A stretch of DNA of 64,000 nucleotides. Source: Vibrio barjaei. GTDB lineage: Bacteria; Pseudomonadota; Gammaproteobacteria; Enterobacterales; Vibrionaceae. Position numbers and translations under genes: made by a program. The DNA is taken from assembly GCF_001639065.2 (NCBI RefSeq), contig NZ_LQXO02000036.1:41366-105365 (forward strand), given 5' to 3'. The notes beneath the pieces are model-generated. The model was not told the DNA's origin and did no database searches. It was given only the letters and a program-made list of their open reading frames with translations. Each line of letters opens with the position of its first letter. Position 1 is the first letter of the stretch. Positions 62,978-64,000 of this stretch are shown piece after piece.

Positions 62978-63541
62978 ATGAAAAAAGCAACTTTGAAAAC
63001 CGCTACTTTGCTAGCTTTAATGGGCGCAGTTTCAGCTCCAGCTTTAGCCACAAGCGATTCTGGTTTTTATCTGGGGACTTATCTAGGTACGATGTCAGCT
63101 AAGAACACTGACAATATAGTAAATTCGAAAACTGAAACATCAGTGAAGAGCAACTTTCGCTCACTAGGCCTTAAAGCGGGTTATGACTTTAACTCGATGT
63201 TTGGGGCGGAAATGCGTCACAGTCGCGACAGCGGCAAGGTAGAGAAAAATGGTCAAGGTTTAGAAGTTGGCAGTCAAACCGGACTTTACGGAAAGATCAA
63301 ATTCAATGTATCAGACAACATTGAGCTGTATGGCTTAGCTGGTGTGAATAACATCCGCCTAAAACAAGCTGGTTATAAAGGAAATGACAACAAAAAGACC
63401 ATCAATTCCTTCTCATACGGTGTTGGTGCTCAATACAACTTTACCAACTCACTAGGTGCAAACTTAGAGTTGATGAAGCTGTCGAACCACAAGCAGTTTG
63501 ATGCACACTCTATCAACCTAGGCCTAGCTTACAAATTCTAA
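62978..63541 (+). CDS. Outer-membrane beta-barrel protein (OmpA/OmpX-like)
   Basis: 187 aa. Signal peptide ends 'AVSAPALA'. The mature protein has eight alternating amphipathic strands with a final 'HSINLGLAYKF' ending in aromatic Phe, the C-terminal signal of outer-membrane barrels; 'GLKAGYDFNSMFGAEMRH' and 'YGVGAQYNFTNSLGANLELM' are typical barrel stretches. GAGGA precedes the ATG. Function unknown; resembles OmpX/Ail-type or 'outer membrane beta-barrel domain' proteins. Confidence 0.82.
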   Translation: MKKATLKTATLLALMGAVSAPALATSDSGFYLGTYLGTMSAKNTDNIVNSKTETSVKSNFRSLGLKAGYDFNSMFGAEMRHSRDSGKVEKNGQGLEVGSQTGLYGKIKFNVSDNIELYGLAGVNNIRLKQAGYKGNDNKKTINSFSYGVGAQYNFTNSLGANLELMKLSNHKQFDAHSINLGLAYKF

Positions 63542-63780
63542 TTCTCTATACAACCTAACCAAGTTTGCAAGGATGCAACTTGCCCACTCCAACTTAGCAC
63601 TAAGCCTTCTCTTTGCTGCCTTTACCTCTCACTCTATTTATTACCATCCCAAAATGCAAAAAGCCCCATCATATAACAAGACTCACTTGAACTAGATATT
63701 TAACAAACAGAGCTACTAAAGACGAAAGTGTATTGCGCCTTATCATCCAACTTTCGGTTCAATAAACCAGATTTCAGACG
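63542..63780. other. Intergenic region between the barrel gene and the tRNA cluster
   Basis: 239 bp, no gene. It contains an imperfect hairpin CAAGTTTGCA-AGGA-TGCAACTTG at 63560-63582 and an inverted repeat CGAAAGT/ACTTTCG at 63723-63756. Neither is followed by a T-run. Confidence 0.35.
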
Positions 63781-63811
63781 AAAAAAAGCCCCGTCTTTTC
63801 GACGAGGCTTT
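63781..63811 (-). terminator. Terminator of the tRNA transcript
   Basis: AAAGCCCCGTC-TTTTC-GACGAGGCTTT (one mismatch), followed on the minus strand by a T-run (63787-63781), just downstream of tRNA-Pro. Confidence 0.85.
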
Positions 63812-63818
63812 TAAATGG

Positions 63819-63895
<77 letters not shown>

Positions 63896-63950
63896 ACGAT
63901 GTTTTATTACGAGTTAAATCGTAAAGGGGAGCAAACGCTACCAAAATAAA

Positions 63951-64000
63951 TGGGGTGGCTAACGAGATTCGAACTCGCGACCACCGGAATCACAATCCAG
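63951..64000 (-). tRNA. tRNA-His (anticodon GTG), 5' part outside window
   Basis: 50 nt of the 3' part, with the anticodon loop TTGTGAT flanked by CTGGA/TCCGG, T-loop GTTCGAATC, and acceptor end GCCACCCCA. It matches E. coli tRNA-His. It precedes tRNA-Pro on the minus strand by a 55-bp spacer, with no tRNA-Leu between them. Confidence 0.93.

Overview
The window reads as a stretch of a marine Vibrionaceae chromosome, most likely Vibrio. The reasons are a complete late lateral-flagellum (laf/flg) gene set, Vibrio-style short palindromic intergenic repeats, a GH19 chitinase, and a run of gammaproteobacterial housekeeping genes (yhiN-uspB-ftnA-uspA, rsmJ, asnC, prlC-rlmJ-gor) ending in tRNA-Pro and tRNA-His genes. 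No insertion sequence, integrase, CRISPR array or rRNA gene was seen.

Region 1 (1-26510) is the lateral flagellar locus. A truncated, degenerate EAL-like protein enters from the left edge. The plus-strand genes lafA (flagellin) and lafB-lafC-lafD-lafE-lafF-lafS-lafT-lafU (cap, chaperones, hook-length control, FliL, sigma-28, stator) converge on a minus-strand operon, flgB-flgC-flgD-flgE-flgF-flgG-flgH-flgI-flgJ-flgK-flgL, which ends in a divergent flagellin-like gene. flgA is divergent from flgB and starts a plus-strand group. The usual flgA-flgM-flgN run is split by a 5.1-kb gene for a secreted, CBM6- and thrombospondin-3-rich polysaccharide lyase-like protein of PL8 type. After flgM-flgN comes an overlapping lytic transglycosylase gene. 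FlgJ here has only the rod-binding domain, so that enzyme may clear peptidoglycan for the rod. The export apparatus, switch, MS-ring and LafK genes are not in the window.

Region 2 (26600-38900) holds transporters and stress genes: a DMT permease, a non-canonical Nramp-family protein, a cysteine uptake and desulfidation pair (cyuP, cyuA), the yhiN flavoprotein, uspB, ferritin, uspA, a second DMT permease, a Cys/Lys-rich hypothetical protein, rsmJ and asnC.

Region 3 (39000-51800) holds a P-type Ca2+-ATPase-like pump, oligopeptidase A (prlC), rlmJ, a GST-like protein, glutathione reductase (gor), a secreted GH19 chitinase, an acyltransferase-3 membrane protein and a SPOR-domain protein.

Region 4 (51800-64000) holds a peptide-type ABC importer with a fused double ATPase (same gene order as gsiABCD), a small membrane protein, an amidinotransferase-family enzyme, a small exported protein, three LysR regulators, an outer-membrane beta-barrel protein and the tRNAs.

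Start codons were chosen from Shine-Dalgarno spacing, signal peptides and family N-termini. Functional names come from recognising protein families by eye; no database search was possible.
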